Assembly: GCA_012512055.1 (NCBI GenBank)
Contig: JAAZEW010000301.1
Span: 1-7,330, forward strand
Origin: Bacillota bacterium
GTDB taxonomy: Bacteria; Bacillota_G; SHA-98; UBA4971
Length of the DNA: 7,330 nucleotides
Reading direction: 5' to 3'
The position numbers and the translations under genes were made by a program. This document shows, piece by piece, positions 6,102-7,330 of this stretch (positions within the stretch are counted from its first letter, which is position 1; each line of letters starts with the position of its first letter). The notes below the pieces were generated by a model that was given only the letters and a program-made list of their open reading frames with translations, did no database searches and had not been told where the DNA came from.

Positions 6102-6266
6102 TCACTTTCTCTTATCAACGCAAACCTGATTCCCTACAGTACAGGAGGTCTTACATGCTGACTGGCATGAAGCCTGGCACTCCTTGCAGCCGCCTTCTTT
6201 GAGCCCGCCCCTGGTTGAACCCATGCTTATCGTAGTTATGTGTTTCTTTGTTTTTGAGGTTGACAT
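6102..6266 (-). CDS. scfA: SCIFF ranthipeptide precursor (six cysteines in about forty-five residues)
   Basis: This 54-residue peptide is the substrate of the adjacent maturase. Residues 1-26 form a basic, then Gly-rich leader (MSTSKTKKHITTI..., ...GGLKEGG). The core holds six cysteines at 27, 30, 34, 38, 42 and 49, with the block CQSACKTSCTVGNQVC characteristic of the SCIFF family. After the last Cys there is only VDKRK. From family knowledge, the maturase makes thioether links from Cys to a Thr-type acceptor a few residues on; Cys38 to Thr43 has the spacing described for CteA, but that assignment is inference. The ATG at 6266 has AAGGAG 11 bases upstream. The stop codon lies seven bases before the preferred maturase ATG, or inside the maturase frame if its TTG start is used. 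The gene is short and easily omitted by automatic annotation. Confidence 0.95.
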   Translation of the reverse strand: MSTSKTKKHITTISMGSTRGGLKEGGCKECQASCQSACKTSCTVGNQVCVDKRK

Positions 6267-6277
6267 TCTTACCACTT

Positions 6278-6283
6278 CTCCTT
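6278..6283 (-). promoter_or_regulatory. scfA: Ribosome binding site of the SCIFF precursor
   Basis: On the minus strand AAGGAG lies 11 bases before the ATG at 6266, slightly long spacing but the best match nearby. The next in-frame ATG (codon 15) has no such site and would remove the KKHITTI leader motif. Confidence 0.7.
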
Positions 6284-6323
6284 ATCACCGGTATTAATTA
6301 CACAAAGGACAATTACCGCAGTA

Positions 6324-6352
6324 TTAATAGGGCTCACTCATATTACTATGAA
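6324..6352 (-). promoter_or_regulatory. Candidate promoter for the SCIFF unit
   Basis: On the minus strand TTCATA (6347-6352), a 17-base spacer and TATTAA (6324-6329) resemble a vegetative -35/-10 pair. It would start transcription about 50 bases upstream of the precursor ATG. The region is AT-rich, so similar hexamers occur by chance. Confidence 0.35.
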
Positions 6353-6766
6353 ATCGGCGCCCTCTATATTAACCCATCCTACATGCGACAGATCCAACCA
6401 CTCACGAGACTGACGACGGCAACTCCTTAGCGAACTGCAAAACTTTATCCATCCGCGAAACCTGACAAATCCGATCCTGGACGGAAACTATCAAGGGATG
6501 CGTGTTGGCAGAAAACAGCAAATCTATAGTATTTTTAATAGTATAGCATAAAGTCCGCTGCAAGCTACTATAAGCTACCGTCCAAAATTGCTCCGGTGCA
6601 GTATTCACACTGGTTCACCACATATTGCGCTCTATGGCTTGCGGAATTCCTACTGATCATTTTCTCGCCCTATGGATCCTTCACTTTCCTCGCGTACCAC
6701 GATCGCCGCGTAGTTTCGCTTGCATATCAAGGCCGGTCAGCCGCTATTACCGCTATTACCGGTATG

Positions 6767-7330
6767 TCACGACCAGTCCTTCGCCTTCACTCTCAGGATA
6801 GACGCCGCACAACAGGCCCAATATACAGCCAAGCTGATAACTACTGACAGCGCAGGCACCCATGAACTCGCCTCAATCATCCGTACGAGATTCTGAACCG
6901 CAGGTGAACGCCCTGCTACGCCTACGCCTAACATCACGAGAACAAATATCCCGAGCAGAATCGCTCTGCTGTACGTAGAGGCTTTGGCAAAACCGGCCCA
7001 GAAGAACATCACCAAGTAAGCACCTGTAACCACTACGGCCATGCTAAACACCATAGCGAAAGATGTAGCGTTCTGTAGCAGAACTCCTGTCACGTCTACA
7101 ATACCAGGAGAAGCGGCAGATGAACCAAAGCCCGGGATTATTCCTAAAGTAGCCAGGTAAGAACCGAGTACAGCAGTAACGTTAAAGAATATGACAAGGA
7201 GAACGGACACGGCAAGGACCGATGCGAACTTACTTGTCACAATTGCCGCATCTGACAGGGGCAGGCTCTTCAGAAACAAGTACGCGCTGCTTTTGTCCTC
7301 GTCATACGTGGACCTGACAGCAAACCCATA
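6767..7330 (-). CDS. ABC-2 type transporter permease, C-terminal part (5' end outside the window)
   Basis: The visible 187 residues are the C-terminal part of a membrane permease for an ABC exporter. The frame is open to the window edge; the earliest TTG (7279) is internal and not the real start. The segment YDEDKSSAYLFLKSLPLSDA with the following IVTSKF is the cytoplasmic loop typical of ABC-2 permeases (acidic-Lys, then SLP-S, then a hydrophilic IV-SK before a helix). Four hydrophobic helices follow, about residues 33-58, 85-112, 117-140 and 148-175, and the chain ends LRVKAKDWS. The ATPase partner and the substrate are not in view. It lies on the same strand as the SCIFF unit but 500 bases upstream, so cotranscription is uncertain. 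It could be an unrelated exporter. Confidence 0.82.
   Translation of the reverse strand, partial: YGFAVRSTYDEDKSSAYLFLKSLPLSDAAIVTSKFASVLAVSVLLVIFFNVTAVLGSYLATLGIIPGFGSSAASPGIVDVTGVLLQNATSFAMVFSMAVVVTGAYLVMFFWAGFAKASTYSRAILLGIFVLVMLGVGVAGRSPAVQNLVRMIEASSWVPALSVVISLAVYWACCAASILRVKAKDWS

Larger units (their letters stand above)
6267..6766. other. AT-richer non-coding interval upstream of the SCIFF unit
   Basis: This 500-base interval separates the permease stop from the SCIFF precursor. It holds the candidate promoter and an AT-rich hairpin at 6524-6546 (CTATAGTATT, TTT, AATAGTATAG, one mispair). A 9-base direct duplication CGCTATTAC lies at 6742-6759. Short frames here have no ribosome binding site or recognisable motif. 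I see no tRNA, riboswitch or strong terminator. Confidence 0.55.

Noticed and set aside
6095..6118. Eight-codon extension of the maturase from a TTG overlapping the precursor gene
   Set aside because: It is possible, but the ATG at 6094 fits the family N-terminus better and leaves a clean seven-base gap. The extension has no ribosome binding site of its own.
6402..6608. 68-codon minus-strand frame between the permease and the SCIFF precursor
   Set aside because: It starts at a GTG without a ribosome binding site, lies in AT-rich non-coding sequence and shows no recognisable domain.

Overview
The window looks like a chromosomal stretch from an anaerobic, moderately GC-rich Firmicute of the class Clostridia. 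The strongest reason is a SCIFF ranthipeptide pair (a six-cysteine precursor plus its radical SAM maturase), a system that is nearly a hallmark of Clostridia. AGGAG-type ribosome binding sites agree with this. The species cannot be named from the sequence.

Layout: (1) Bases 1-300 hold no gene but carry palindromic, repeat-derived DNA. (2) 305-1645, minus strand, encodes an exported or membrane-anchored alpha/beta hydrolase resembling Thermotoga EstD. (3) 1646-2340 is non-coding. It holds a possible operator, a second copy of the same repeat family with its two halves in the opposite order, and a short tandem array of 22-bp near-palindromes. (4) 2341-2967, plus strand, encodes a small two-helix membrane protein with a bacterial PH domain. 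(5) 6266-2988, minus strand, is a compact three-gene unit: a 54-residue SCIFF precursor (scfA), its radical SAM/SPASM maturase (scfB), and a divergent M1-like zinc peptidase. (6) 6267-6766 is an AT-richer non-coding leader. (7) 6767-7330, minus strand, is the 3' part of an ABC-2 type permease gene that runs off the window.

The centre of interest is the SCIFF unit. The precursor is only 54 codons and easily missed, but its six-cysteine core is unmistakable. The maturase has an unusual insertion in its N-terminal leader-binding region: seven tandem, in-frame 24-bp repeats encoding degenerate octapeptides. A leaderless (probably cytoplasmic) metallopeptidase follows 23 nt behind the maturase. 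It is a candidate for trimming the modified peptide, and the upstream ABC permease is a weaker candidate for export. The maturase-precursor pairing is well supported by family knowledge; the peptidase and exporter roles are inferred from position only.
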